From NCBI GenBank assembly GCA_946902875.1, contig OX336337.1:1364001-1428000 (forward strand): a DNA stretch of 64,000 nt, read 5' to 3'. This stretch comes from Nematopogon swammerdamellus (lineage: Eukaryota > Arthropoda > Insecta > Lepidoptera > Adelidae). Under the pieces are notes generated by a model. That model was not told the DNA's origin. It did not search any database and saw nothing but the letters and a program-made list of their open reading frames with translations. Shown piece by piece: positions 1-11,269 of this stretch. Position 1 is the stretch's first letter; every line of letters starts with the position of its first letter. Made by a program: the position numbers and the translations under genes.

Positions 1-463
1 AAATAACTAAACCACAAGCACAAAACTCTATTGTTGTAGATTTTTAAATTATATTACCATTAGATTTTTAAAATTAAAAAACAACACCGACTTACGACCT
101 TTTTCTATGCAAAGCAAGCCAGCTATGGGTATCGTCTTAAAATTTAAAAGCAACCGAGTCGGCGTCCGCTCCGTCGCCGCCGGGTGGCTCGGGCGTCTTC
201 TATTTGTGTCGTATTGGGCGCGCATTCCTCGCTCCTGGAAGCTGGACTCGCTGCGATACTGCCCGCCCGAATAGAATATCCCGTTGTATTTATATCCCGC
301 GCGCTCCCACCCGCTCACTCTTAGAAAATACACGGATCTACTCTCTCAAACGCATCCCTAACGAGCAGGAAACGCTACACCCGGCTATATCGACGTGTCA
401 AATTTTTAATGGCGCACGTTTGTTGGGAATACGAGATTGTTTCAGCAGTGGTAATTTTTCTAA
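1..463. other. No gene recognised; GC-rich patch with a TATA-like box
   Basis: GC-rich from 160 to 320. TATAAATA on the minus strand at 287-294, without a matching initiator. A 94-codon minus-strand frame (333-49) starts upstream of that box and matches nothing known. Confidence 0.4.
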
Positions 464-906
464 TTTTTTTTATGGAAACTGACACGGTTGGCTACATCAC
501 CTACAACATCCGTGATGTCAGCCCATAACACCGCGGTGAACTAGGCGCCATGTCGGTGCTTCCATTCAATTTCATGTCGGCTAGAACACTGAACTGGACG
601 GAAAACACGAACTATTTACATAGCCGTTTCGAACGACGTTTCATTCAGCGCGGTGGTATCAACCCGAGCGGGATAAACCCTACCACCTAGTAAGGTAAGA
701 GGAAGGAAGGGACCTTCAGTTTTATGTGACATCACGGATGTTGTAGGTGATGTAGCCACCTGAGTCAATTTCCATAAAAAAAAAATGTGGAATCGGAACC
801 ACGGTCAGCCTCCAACGGTCGAGCGGTCACCCATCCAAGTACTGGCCGCGCTCAGGGTTGCCTAACAACAGTCGGCCGACCGCATCACTGAGCTACCGAG
901 GCTGAC
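464..906 (-). mobile_element. SINE-A, full length, with an inverted tail fragment inside
   Basis: Reads from the T-rich tail to the head ending in GCCTCGGTAGCTCAGTGATG. Between body and head (727-785) lies a SINE-A tail in the opposite direction (TGACATCACGGATG... CCATAAAAAA), so the copy carries an internal inverted insertion. Confidence 0.85.
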
Positions 907-1024
907 AAAATACATAAATACATTGAAGAAAATTAGACACACCCACTGACAAAAGTTTAAAAATAAAATGCATTATGTCCATGCTCTACTGCTGGGCGTC
1001 GGTCTTGTTTGTCGTTATTTTTTT

Positions 1025-1140
1025 TTATGTATTCCGGTATGGGTCGCTGAGTCGGAGGGGCCAAAGCGCATGCTCCGACCAGCCAATATCACCTCCGAGA
1101 AGGTAGGTGCCATACCGGAGACTTCCCTGGATTGCTGGAT
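1025..1140 (-). mobile_element. SINE-B 3' fragment
   Basis: Matches the final 115 bases of SINE-B (GGTATGGCACCTACCTTCTC region) in reverse. Confidence 0.75.
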
Positions 1141-1175
1141 CGTTATGAGAGTGTGATGATGATTTAAGTGTTTTT

Positions 1176-1320
1176 CTTAATTTTTCGCACTATACCCATC
1201 TACCTCACTAACAATCCCAGGGATCCCAGGTATGACTGGTAGAGAATTCCTCTATGCTTTAAGTCCGCCTTTTGTCACTTTGTGCAATAAAGTCTATTTT
1301 AATTTCATTTCATTTTCATT
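1176..1320 (+). mobile_element. LINE 3' end with (TTTCA)n tail
   Basis: AATCCCAGG...GTATGACTGG, TTTAAGTCCGCCTTTTGTCA, GCAATAAAGT and TTTCA repeats. Same family as 58727-59073. Confidence 0.72.
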
Positions 1321-1513
1321 ATAAATTGTTTACACATCAAATAATACACTACAGTAATTTCGTAGTTTCTGAATTATTTACAAGAGCACAAATTATCTCT
1401 ATAGCGTCATTACCATTTATCTCTTCCGCACATTACAACAATGCGACCATTGATCGAGACTTTTATATATTTGTGTCTTTTATATTACAAATATATCCAT
1501 CTACTCGCTTTTG

Positions 1514-2040
1514 ACCGCGGCTTCGTTCGCGTGAAATTCGTATATAAAAAGAAGAAAGTACATAAGTAAGCCCGCTAACTGTACCTTTATTTCGGCGCGC
1601 GGAACAATTCGGTTTGTATGTAAGCCACATCTTAGCGTAACCGGAACTTAATTTTTTCTAGCCTATCATGTGTCACGTATAGTTAAATGCGTTTTTACTA
1701 AGTTTACTAAGAGGAACATACATACATATAGAAAATATTTCTAAAAATCGTCAATTTAGTTTTATAGAGTCTACATAGAGTCTACAAACGCAATATGTAT
1801 CTCAGAAAACAAAGTAACTTCCTCCATAATCGTTGTTGTTGTTGTTGTTGATTTGGGGTTGGCTCTAGGCCTGCAAACTAATCCCGCTTGGTTGGGGACC
1901 TTCGTGCAAAACCCCTATCCCTTAGTCGACTTTTACGACATGCGACGGGGAGAGATGCAGTGGGGCTATTCTTTTTAAGTACCGACCCCACACGGTACTT
2001 CCTCCATAATCATAATCCTTACAGATTTATTATTATTAGA
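1514..2040 (+). repeat. Dispersed repeat R4, split by a SINE-C
   Basis: GACCGCGGCTTCGTTCGCGT, ACCTTTATTTCGGCGCGCGG, TTTCTAAAAATCGTCAATTT; interrupted by 1832-1996. Other copies: 44925-45300 and 53576-53945. Confidence 0.78.
1832..1996 (-). mobile_element. SINE-C, short (CAA)n-tailed form with 15-bp target duplication
   Basis: 165 bases. On the minus strand the head is ACCGTGTGGGGTCGGTACTT and the tail (CAA)n. Flanked by ACTTCCTCCATAATC at 1817-1831 and 1997-2011. It interrupts repeat R4. Confidence 0.88.
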
Positions 2041-2223
2041 ATTAGTATTGATGCACTCTGATTTATTTAATACAGTCGGAATTAAAAACGCCACTTCAGT
2101 ATTAATTCCTTCATGTTTTTTTTTTAATATGTACATAGTTAATTTTCCTACAACCTCCATATAGTTCATTGACACGTCGCCGGAGCCCAAAGACAAGAGT
2201 TTCTGACGCACATCAGCAGCCCG

Positions 2224-3823
2224 ACCGTGGTAATTTTACTCGATCGACGAGTTCGAGCAAAATGAACGAGTAGGCATAATTGGTACCGTCGTAGCTGTCA
2301 AATGTACAAGTGAGTGAGTGCACGAAACGGTCACGTGGTCTACTCGAACTCGAACGTCGATCTAGCACATTTTGACAGTTATTGGTACCGTCGTACGAAA
2401 TGTGAGCTCGAACTTCGAGTCATTTTGACGTATACGCTCACCCAAACACTCGATTGATCTTGATCAACTTTTGCGATAGTTTAGTAAATCTCAAAGTTGG
2501 ATAAATGTTAAACTAACGATTCCTTTCATTGAATTTAGTGGAAAGGTATTTAAATATGTATTATTTTATTTATAAGTTGTTCATTCCTTTATTTTATTTA
2601 AGTATTTACTCAAATAATATAGATAAAAAATACAAGTAGGTACCTAAGTACCTATCACTAAAATAAAATAAGAATAAAGTCTGTACCTAGGTACATACAT
2701 ACATACATCACATCATACATATCACACGCTATATCCCGACCATCATCCCGACAATCGGGGTAAGCAGTGTAATCGGTGTTGTGCTACACATACCTAACTA
2801 CATCAAGCAGCAAGTAAGGCATGAAAACCCACCTCCTGCATGACACGGTGGAAGGACCGTGACAATGTGACAGGTGGCTAGCCTGTCGCCCTTTAGCACG
2901 GCATCGTATCCTTATCCCTTAGCCGCCTTTTATGATATGCACGGGGAGAGATGCAGTGGGGCTATTCTTATTAATACCGACCGGCCCACACGCACGGTAC
3001 TGTAGTTAGTGCGTAATAAAGTCTTGTGTTCTAAGTACACGTCTCATATCAATTTGTCAGTACCTACCTAAGTATGTACCTACCTATGTAACTAATTTAT
3101 AGGTGACCGGTAGTGGAGCTATAATGTATAACCAAATATGGTAATAATAGGTAGGTACATACAGGAGTTATTTATTTTTAGATAGTTAGGTATCTACAGC
3201 AATTTATTACCCGTCGGAATATTTATATAGGCATTTTAGGCTAGGCACCTCGCCTCGAATAAATGCGCTTCCCCCGCACTTCACCGCGGTCTCGCCTCGT
3301 TAGTACCGTTATCGGGGTATTTTTGTGGCTAGGTAATATGGCTGGAGGAAGGGCAGAGGGTTGAGGGGAAGAGATTCAAAATGAATGTCGTCATCACATC
3401 ACTCACACAGCTGGCTGACCGACCGACAACCAACATCGTGTGTGTTGCCACGATGTAATTTTTACTAATACTAAATAGCTACTTTATATATCGGGGTGTT
3501 CAATTTATACTCGTTTTTCAACTTAGTCAATACTCTTTTTCTCTTTTAATTAACATAAAGATTCTGAAAAATAGTATACATACCATATTGACCGTTTGAT
3601 ACCTAGCAAAATGAGCGCTTTGCATTCTAGGTAGCATAATACATTTAGTAAAAAAATTGTAATAGTGGCAAGACTGGTAGATCGACACTCGATCGAGAAT
3701 TCGTCACTTGGTCGACACTCGCATACGTACTCACCTGCACGCCGGTACCAAAATAATTTGCCTCGTTCGACCGATCGAGTCGAGCGCAGCTCGAACTCGT
3801 CGTGCGAGTAAAATTAGCACGGT
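2224..3823. mobile_element. Non-autonomous DNA transposon with long inverted ends (~1.6 kb)
   Basis: The left end (ACCGTGGTAATTTTACTCG onward) and the reverse complement of the right end (ACCGTGCTAATTTTACTCG) align over roughly 100 bases with gaps, sharing CGACGAGTTCGAG and a TTGGTACCG motif. No transposase is present. A SINE-C sits inside at 2715-3001. The target duplication is unclear, so the superfamily is unassigned. Confidence 0.55.
2715..3001 (-). mobile_element. SINE-C, long form, inside the 2224-3823 element
   Basis: Head at the right, body with GCACGGC and CAACACCGATTAC-like blocks, ending in ATGT-type repeats. Confidence 0.82.
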
Positions 3824-4407
3824 AGGGGTCCAGATCCCTTTGCGTCACCAGAGCGACATAGGCCAAATACTAAACCATAATAAACTAAAATACGAAAATA
3901 ATTATTGCGAAGCGAAGGTGAAGCCAATCACGAAAGCGGCTCGTGCCAAAACGAATCAAGACATACAAAATGAAAATATTTGTCATATGGATTCATCATG
4001 GAATTGAAATGTGACGAAAAACTGGTTGTTGGTTGCTTGAAAGGTCTTCAGAATAATAATAATTATTTTGAATTTGGAGTAGGATGCAACCTATGGATGC
4101 AACTAAATCAATCAATTGTAGCGCAAGCGAAAATTAGCTTTTTATTTTTATATTCCAAAACTACGGATCGAAACAAAAAAGTAACAAGCTAAGTATTTAG
4201 ATAAATATTCAACAAATAAAATATATTTTTATTAAACGGTTTTATTTAGCTTGACTCCGTATATTTGTTTGTTTGTTTGTTTGTTTGTTACTATCTTTGT
4301 TTCAAATCTTGCGACAACTTTTTCAACTACTTCTACTGAACCGATTTTTATTAAACTTTGCACACACATTGAGTTCTCGTGACAATACAATATTATGATA
4401 ATTTCAA
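3003..4407. other. AT-rich unclassified DNA, right end of TIR element, then lead-in to minisatellite
   Basis: 3003-3823 is interior and right end of the inverted-repeat element. 4250-4407 has a (GTTT)n tract and a segment (TGAACCGATTTTTATTAAAC) of the kind found in Helitron-like repeats. Confidence 0.4.
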
Positions 4408-6599
4408 CTTGGTAACGAGGGTCTGATGATGGAATCAGGAGGAGGACAGTGGAACTCTTCAACCGTTACTAGTAACCCCCTCGAGTTTGGGCTCATATGG
4501 TTGGTTTGGACGAGTGTTCCATACTTCTACCAATACACTTGGTGACGAGGGTCTGATGATGGAGTCAGGAGGTGGACAGTGGAACTCTTCAACCGTTACT
4601 AGTAACCCCCTCGAGTTTTGGCTCATATGGTTGGTTTGGAAGAGTGTCCCATACTTCTATCAATACACTTGGTGACGAGGGTCTGATGATGGAGTCAAGA
4701 GGTGTACAGTGGAACTCTTCAACCGTTACTAGTAACCCCCTCGAGTTTGGGCTCATTTGGTTGGTTTGGACGAGTGTCCCATACTTCTACCAATACACTT
4801 GGTGACGAGAGTCTGATGATGGAGTCAGGAGGTGTACAGTGGAACTCTTCAACCGTTACTAGTAACCCCCTCGAGTTTTGGCTCATATGGTTGGTTTGGA
4901 AGAGTGTCCCATACTTCTACCATACACTTGGTGACGAGGGTCTGATGATGAAGTCAGGAGGTGTACAGTGGAACTCTTCAACGGTTGCTAGTAACCCCCT
5001 CGAGTTTGGGCTCATTTGGTTAGTTTGGACGAGTGTTCCATACTTCTACCAATACATATGGTGACGAGGGTCTGATGATGGAGTCAGGAGGTGTACAGTG
5101 GAACTCTTCAACCGTTACTAGTAACCCCCTCGAGTTTGGGCTCATTTGGTTTGTTTGAACGAGTGTCCTATACTTCTACCAATACACTTGGTGACGAGGG
5201 TCTGATGTTGGAGTCAGAAGGTGGACAGTGGAACTCTTCAACCGTTACTAGTAACCCCCTCGAGTTTGGGCTCATTTGGTTAGTTTGGACGAGTGTTCCA
5301 TACTTCTACCAATACATATGGTGACGAGGGTCTGATGATGGAGTCAGGAGGTGTACAGTGGAACTCTTCAACCGTTACTAGTAACCCCCTCGAGTTTGGG
5401 CTCATTTCGTTGGTTTGGACGAGTGTCCCATACTTCTACCAATACACTTGGCGAGGGTCTGATGATGGAGTCAGGAGGTGGACAGTGGAACTCTTCAACC
5501 GTTACTAGTAACTCACTCGAGTTTGGGCTCATATGGTTGGTTTGGACGAGTGTCCCATACTTCTACCAATACACTTGGTGACGAGGGTCTGATGATGGAG
5601 TCAGGAGGTGTACAGTGGAACTCTTCAACCGTTACTAGTAACCCCCTCGAGTTTGGGCTCATATGGTTGGTTTGGACGAGTGTCCCATACTTCTACCAAT
5701 ACACTTGGTGACGAGAGTCTGATGATGGAGTCAGGAGGTGGACGGGGAACTCTTCAACCGTTACTAGTAACCCCCTCGAGTTTGGGCTCATATGGTTGGT
5801 TTGGACGAGTGTCCCATACTACTACCAATACACTTGGTGACGAGGGTCTGATGATGGAGTCAGGAGGTGTACAGTGGAACTCTTCAACCGTTACTAGTAA
5901 CCCCCTCGAGTTTGGGCTCATTTGATTGGTTTGGACGAGTGTCCCATAGTTCTACCTATATACTTGGTGACGAGGGTCTGATGATGGAGTCAGGAGGTGT
6001 ACAGTGGAACTCTTCAACCGTTACTAGTAACCCCCTCGAGTTTTGGCTCATTTCGTTGGTTTGGACGAGTGTCCCTTACTTTTACCAATACACTTGGTGA
6101 CGAGGGTCTGATGATGGAGTCAGGAGGTGGACGGGGAACTCTTCAACCGTTACTAGTAACCCCCTCGAGTTTGGGCTCATATGGTTGGTTTGGACGAGTG
6201 TCCCATACTACTACCAATACACTTGGTGACGAGGGTCTGATGATGGAGTCAGGAGGTGTACAGTGGAACTCTTCAACCGTTACTAGTAACCCCCTCGAGT
6301 TTGGGCTCATTTGATTGGTTTGGACGAGTGTCCCATAGTTCTACCTATATACTTGGTGACGAGGGTCTGATGATGGAGTCAGGAGGTGTACAGTGGAACT
6401 CTTCAACCGTTACTAGTAACCCCCTCGAGTTTTGGCTCATTTCGTTGGTTTGGACGAGTGTCCCTTACTTTTACCAATACACTTGGTGACGAGGGTCTGA
6501 TGATGGGGTCAGGAGGTGTACAGTGGAACTCTTCAACCGTTACTAGTAACCCCCTCGAGGTTGGGCTCATTTGGTTTGTTTGGACGAGTGTCCCATACT
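4408..6599. repeat. 130-bp minisatellite, 17 copies
   Basis: Seventeen direct copies marked by ACCGTTACTAGTAACC at 4462, 4592, 4722, 4852, 4981, 5111, 5241, 5371, 5498, 5628, 5757, 5887, 6017, 6146, 6276, 6406 and 6536. Spacing is mostly 129-130 bases (one of 127). Copies differ by few substitutions. The block from about 5757 repeats almost exactly 389 bases later, a three-copy higher-order unit. Because 130 is not a multiple of three, the many overlapping open frames (for example [12 protein letters not shown]) are by-products of the repeat and not proteins. Confidence 0.95.
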
Positions 6600-6983
6600 T
6601 GCCGAACGCAAAAGTATGAAACAGACATACCATCTGTTCAAATTGATTTTGAAAGAGACGGCGGACACCTTATCCATCCTAAAGCCATACAGTTTCCAGC
6701 AAAGTTTAATTATGGAACAGCTGAGAGACGGATGTTACCGATAATTTTGTCATGGGCCTCCACTGTCCATAAAATGCAGGGCAGTACTGTTGACCGTGCT
6801 GTCGTGTATTTGGGCTCCAGACTATTTGAGGAGGGTCAAGCGTATGTTGCATTGAGTCGCATAAAGTCTTTAGAAGGGTTATGTATTGAGGAGCTTCATT
6901 GTGAGTAATTGACAGGTAAGAAACCGAGTAACAAAGATGCAATGAGAGAGTTGGAAAGGATGACGAGTTTACGTAATGAATGA
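6600..6983 (+). pseudogene. Helitron Rep/helicase C-terminal fragment
   Basis: Translates to the end of a PIF1-like helicase: [13 protein letters not shown], then [17 protein letters not shown] (helicase motif V region) and [17 protein letters not shown] (motif VI). The frame continues past an in-frame TAA (6907-6909) for another 24 codons (LTGKKPSNKDAMRELER) to TGA, so the copy carries a nonsense mutation. Everything upstream of 6600 is replaced by the minisatellite. Helitron helicases drive rolling-circle transposition; this fragment cannot. Confidence 0.88.
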
Positions 6984-7021
6984 TACGAGCCAAAAATCAA
7001 ACTAAAAACGAGTAAATTCTT

Positions 7022-7200
7022 TTTTTATTTATTCTTTATTCATCATTCGTATGGTAGTACACTACGCTTGAATTTGTCCTGTTTAGTTTTTACAATCCGG
7101 TTCGATTACACCCACAAAGAAGAGCCGGCAAGAAACTTCGCAGGGTTCTTTTTTAACGTCTTCAATTACAATACATTGTGACTAGCTAGGTACACAATAG
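7022..7200 (-). mobile_element. LINE 3' UTR (RTE/jockey-like), fragment
   Basis: Reverse copy of CTTGCCGGCTCTTCTTTGTG and GGGTGTAATCGAACCGG, also at 22600-22920 and 26030-26215. Confidence 0.6.
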
Positions 7201-7468
7201 ACACCGCTTACAGTGTTAAGATATAGTTTGAGAGCTGAAATAACTATAATTTAAGCTTGATAATTCTGACCACATAAAATCAAAAGTAAAAGTATAAAAA
7301 AAATCAGGTGTATAGAGCCTTTGTCAGAAATTGTTGATACATATCGTATCAAGTCATGTCAATTATAAATATTCATACCACATTGTAGTACAATGTCAAA
7401 AAATAAATAAAATAAATTAATTAATTCATTTGATACTTAATGTATCAATTAGTCAAATTAATATTTTA

Positions 7469-7525
7469 GTATGCGTGCTAAATAAACTTGATACTTAATG
7501 TATCAAGTTTATTTAGCACGCATAC
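7469..7525. repeat. Perfect 26-bp inverted repeat (palindrome)
   Basis: Arms 7469-7494 and 7500-7525 are perfectly complementary, separated by TTAAT. The inner half repeats the motif GATACTTAATGTATCAA seen also at about 7433. It would form a strong cruciform or RNA hairpin. It directly abuts the larger foldback. Confidence 0.92.
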
Positions 7526-7543
7526 AAAAATCAATGTATGTAT

Positions 7544-8100
7544 AAAAAAATAGGTAAAAAAACTTTTAAGTTAAACGGTTTTATTAAAAATAAAAAACTA
7601 GAAAAAAAACAGCTGTACAAAAAACTAGAAAATAATAAGGACACAAGCCTAGGCCTTCTTAAGATTTTACGTCTGGGTAAGAAATCGTGCAATACTAGCG
7701 TGCTGTCTTCTCATGTCGGATGCCAAAGGGCACATTGTGTCGCTGCGTCAGCGGAATAAGTAATAAATTGAGACTTTTAACAGACTAATATAAAAACGTG
7801 GGGCGTATAATATGCGTAATAAGTAATAAATAACATGCGCCCCACGTTTTTATATTAGTCTGTTAAAAGTCTCAATTTATTACTTATTCCGCTGACGCAG
7901 CGACACAATGTGCCCTTTGGCATCCGACATGAGAAGACAGCACGCTAGTATTGCACGATTTCTTACCCAGACGTAAAATCTTAAGAAGGCCTAGGCTTGT
8001 GTCCTTATTATTTTCTAGTTTTTTGTACAGCTGTTTTTTTTTCTAGTTTTTTATTTTTAATAAAACCGTTTAACTTAAAAGTTTTTTTACCTATTTTTTT
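7544..8100. repeat. Foldback element with ~262-bp arms
   Basis: Arms 7544-7805 and 7838-8100 are complementary over their full length with about one base difference (run length of A/T). The spacer is 32 bases. Either strand transcribed would give a long near-perfect hairpin RNA. The 73-codon open frame in the left arm lies within the repeat and is not counted as a gene. No clear target duplication was seen at the ends. Confidence 0.93.
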
Positions 8101-8124
8101 TGACTTCTACTTAGTTTTTTATTC

Positions 8125-8345
8125 ACACAAGCCACCTCTCACCTTGGCACGGCCCTTTCAACAAGTCATGTAGCATATGGGTCTTCGTGCCTTACTTGCT
8201 GCATGATAGTTATCTCATCCTAATACTTGCAAAATGTGGTGGTCAGTGTTGTGTTGTAATTTACTAGTGTACTTGCAGCATAACATCGACTACTCTGATT
8301 AACCCGATTATCGGGATACGGCCTGTGGTAGGTATGTCAGTCAGT
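8125..8345 (+). mobile_element. SINE-C, 5'-truncated, (GTCA)n tail
   Basis: From CCACCTCTCACCTTGGCACG to GTAGGTATG(TCAG)n. Runs directly into a LINE fragment on the other strand. Confidence 0.78.
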
Positions 8346-8605
8346 CAGTCAGTCAGCGTGTAAGCGTCCACTGCTGGACATACGCCTCTGCAATTCCTCC
8401 AGTCCTCCCGGCCTTCAGCGGAACCACTGATTTCCGCCGACGTACTTGATGTCGTCGTCCCACCTGGCGGGTGGTCTTCCGACACTCCGTTTTCCTGAAC
8501 ACGGCCGCCAGTGTAGGACACGGCTACTCCAACGGCCGCCATCTCTTCGGCTAACGTGTCCAGCCCACTGCCACTTGAGCTTAGCCACCCGGTGTCCAAT
8601 ATCGA
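8345..8605 (-). pseudogene. RTE-like LINE ORF C-terminus
   Basis: Minus-strand reading KLKWQWAGH-type GKRSVGRPPARWDDDIKYV, followed by an in-frame stop and frameshift. Typical end of an RTE-type reverse transcriptase protein. Confidence 0.78.
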
Positions 8606-9440
8606 CTACTTTGGTGCGTCGGCGTTAGGTATGTTGAATAGTTAAATAAAAACTACTCACCTTTTCAACGGTCGAAAATCTTAATAACGTGACGCCTAAA
8701 GAAAAGTCGTAGCCATAGTATTCGAAACCGTACGAAGCGTACACCGTCCGGAAAAGCCAGCGGGCGCCTAGCCATCCTACCAGGTTGGCTTGAACTCGTT
8801 TCTGTCTTCCTAGGTTATTTATAAAGTTTGAGAAACGCCCAGTTCACTACGGACGGACTATTCCGGCCGCCGGCCCGCAACACACTGCCGGCAACTGTAC
8901 GCGATCTTGTATATAAAAATTTCTCCGAATCTATTCTTGTAAGCAGGAGGCTTTGCTTAGCAATGTTCGTGGCCTGAAAGTTTATGTCGTCTGTTTTGGT
9001 GGAATCTGCGTGTGGCCATTTTTAACCGACTTCTAATAAAAAAAGGAGGTTATCAATTTGACAGCTCGTATGTGTATAATATTATTGAAACCGCAATATT
9101 TTCACATATGATAATCTATAGGGCTTCCAAACAAATATATAAAATTGTATATGTATGTATGTTTGTATGTGTGTTTGTCCATGCATTTCTCCGAAACTAT
9201 TGATCGGATTATGACCATTCTTTTTTAAACGGTTTTATTATTGGCTTACATTTACTTCAACTTAGGGAACAGTACCAGGTTAGGTAGTTTTCAAAATAAG
9301 AACTGTTAGGTGTGTCAAATGGGCGAATATTTCTTTACCACGACAACAGATTTCTGTGACGTTTTTATGTGATATTACTTTTTTTAAATATATTGCCTTT
9401 ATTATTCCTATTTTCAATCATATTTCACACTTGAAGCCTA
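8606..9440. other. No gene seen; repeat-like AT-rich DNA
   Basis: GC-richer around 8740-8900, then AT-rich with a TATG/TTTG tract near 9150. No open frame with recognisable protein. Confidence 0.4.
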
Positions 9441-9700
9441 TTACTAAGCCTACACCGTCTGTATGTCTGTCTATCCGTCCGTCCTAGGGCTGTATCGTAT
9501 GAACCGTAATGGTAGCCGGTTGAAATTTTCACAGAATATGTAGTATTATGGCGGATGTGTTAAAAAAAATCATGGAAAAAAAAAACAAAAAGTAAAACAT
9601 TAAAGGGCGGTTCCCATACATGAAACGTGCTAACGATTAGTATATATTTACTCTACTGAATGATAGATGGCGCCAGAGGTATTTATATATTGAATTATAG
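9440..9700 (+). repeat. Dispersed repeat R3, partial
   Basis: TACTAAGCCTACACCGTCTG, GTTGAAATTTTCACAGAATA, then diverged. Confidence 0.7.
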
Positions 9701-10210
9701 AATATAGACTTAAAGGCTTGGTAGACAAGGTCTGCTTAAGGAGGTCGAGCGACGAATTCAACTGGGTTGGGCTGCCTTCGGTAATGTAAAAATTCGCGCT
9801 GAGGTCTGACATTCCGCAAAATTTAAAGACTATTTTATATATTTTATATATATGAGCAGTGCGCCCACCCGGTTATGACGTACGAAACGTGAAACGTGGA
9901 CTCTGACGGTCGCTGTTGTCCAAAGGTTGAAAGTTGCCCAGCGAGCACACTGAGAATTTTTTTTTTACTAAACTATTTAGTAAAGTCGTTTTTTACTCAA
10001 ATTTGGTACGTACTAAATAAAGTTACCTAAACCGGTTTAGTTGCGGCAACTAACCACAATTTAGTAAAACCCTCTTTTGTAACCAACTATCGAAGTAATA
10101 GTTACTATTTAAAAAATTAATTGTTGCTCGGTTTAGTTATGGTATCTGCTAGTTTTGTAGTCACCACTGCAACTAAACTGTTTTGTAATATACTACACAA
10201 CATTTAGTTA
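9701..10210. repeat. Unclassified interspersed repeat rich in TTTAGTAA/ACTAAAC
   Basis: From about 9960 the motifs TTTAGTAA, AACTAAAC and TAGTTAC recur irregularly on both strands, which suggests an old repeat. No protein. Confidence 0.4.
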
Positions 10211-10680
10211 CTAACTGACTATGCGTTTTTTCAGTGCAATGGAGCGAGCCATGCTGAGAATTTCGCTACGTGATATAGTGCGATCCGTCGACTCACCAAA
10301 GTTGTCGATATTGGACACCGGGTTGGCTAAGCTCAAGTGGCAGTGGGCTGTGCACGTCAGCCGAAAAAACAATGATCGTTGGAGTAACCAATGTCTACAC
10401 TGGCGGCCGTGAACAGAAAAACGCAGTGTGGGAAGATCGCGAGCCAAGTGGTACGATGACATCAAGTACGTGCGCGGAAAGCAGTGGTTCCGTACCACTG
10501 AAGTCCGGGAGGACTGGAGGAAAATTGGAGAGGAAATGACGTCATGTGCTCAGCGGAAATCTCATTCCTCATTCAGCAGGCACAGGGGAGCCAGGAGACA
10601 AAGAGGGTGCAATACAGTTTCCTTTTTAATGAAGTGGGATGGAATCTCCTTAAGGCGCATGTGACAGTCGACCGACCGCA
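10211..10680 (+). pseudogene. RTE-like LINE ORF C-terminus and 3' tail
   Basis: LKWQWAVHVSRKNNDRWSNQ then, in another frame, SRAKWYDDIKYVRGKQWFR. The 3' part (AGGAGACAAAGAGGGTGCAA...) recurs at 52795-52905. Confidence 0.75.
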
Positions 10681-11269
10681 TCACTGAACTAAATTAAATG
10701 AAATGAAAACGCAAATGAAGTAGTTTTAAGTTTGATTTTTCTTATTTAACACACACGACAGTTTATATAAGACATAAACAATAAATAGACAAGAAAAATT
10801 GGACCTGACACAGCCTTGGTCCCTCCCCACCGAGCCCTGGAGCTGATGAGAGGGACGCTGATTTTAAGACAGGCCCAGGTACGCAATGCACTATACTACT
10901 TTAAGAATAAACCCTGACTAACCTATAACTAACCATAGTAAACGGAAGAAAAGGATAATAAGGGAAGTAAGAAGAACAGTTATAAACGCAGTTCTAAAAC
11001 GCACACAACACAACATACACAATAAATTCGTCCGTCCGTCTGTCTGTCTGCATGTCCAATTAACAATTTTGGGGGCATAAGGCCTTAATTTCGAACAACC
11101 TTTTGTATACATTACATGTCTAACTGTTGGGCAAACATATATTTTCTTACTTTACATTTGAACGATGGACTGGTTTAATATGCATTAAGTACGATTTTAT
11201 ATGCAAAAATGTTTCTTGATTTCAATTGAAGAAAACATTTCTAAAGCATGCCAACTCAAGTCGTCGTGA
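10681..11269. other. AT-rich DNA, LINE-like debris, no gene
   Basis: Contains GTCCGTCCGTCTGTCTGTCTG-like tract near 11030 (minus side of an R-type repeat). No recognised coding sequence. Confidence 0.35.

Noticed and set aside
49..333. 94-codon minus-strand gene with TATA box
   Set aside because: The TATA-like site lies inside the frame, there is no initiator, and the peptide is unrecognised.
4487..6314. Overlapping open frames of 60-120 codons with repeating peptide [12 protein letters not shown]
   Set aside because: Produced by the 130-bp minisatellite; the frame shifts at every unit and two frames stay open at once, so no protein is implied.
7538..7759. 73-codon protein in the foldback arm (KLNGFIKNKKLEKKQLYKK)
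   Set aside because: Lysine-rich low-complexity translation of AT-rich repeat; the arm is duplicated in reverse and shows no start context or known domain.
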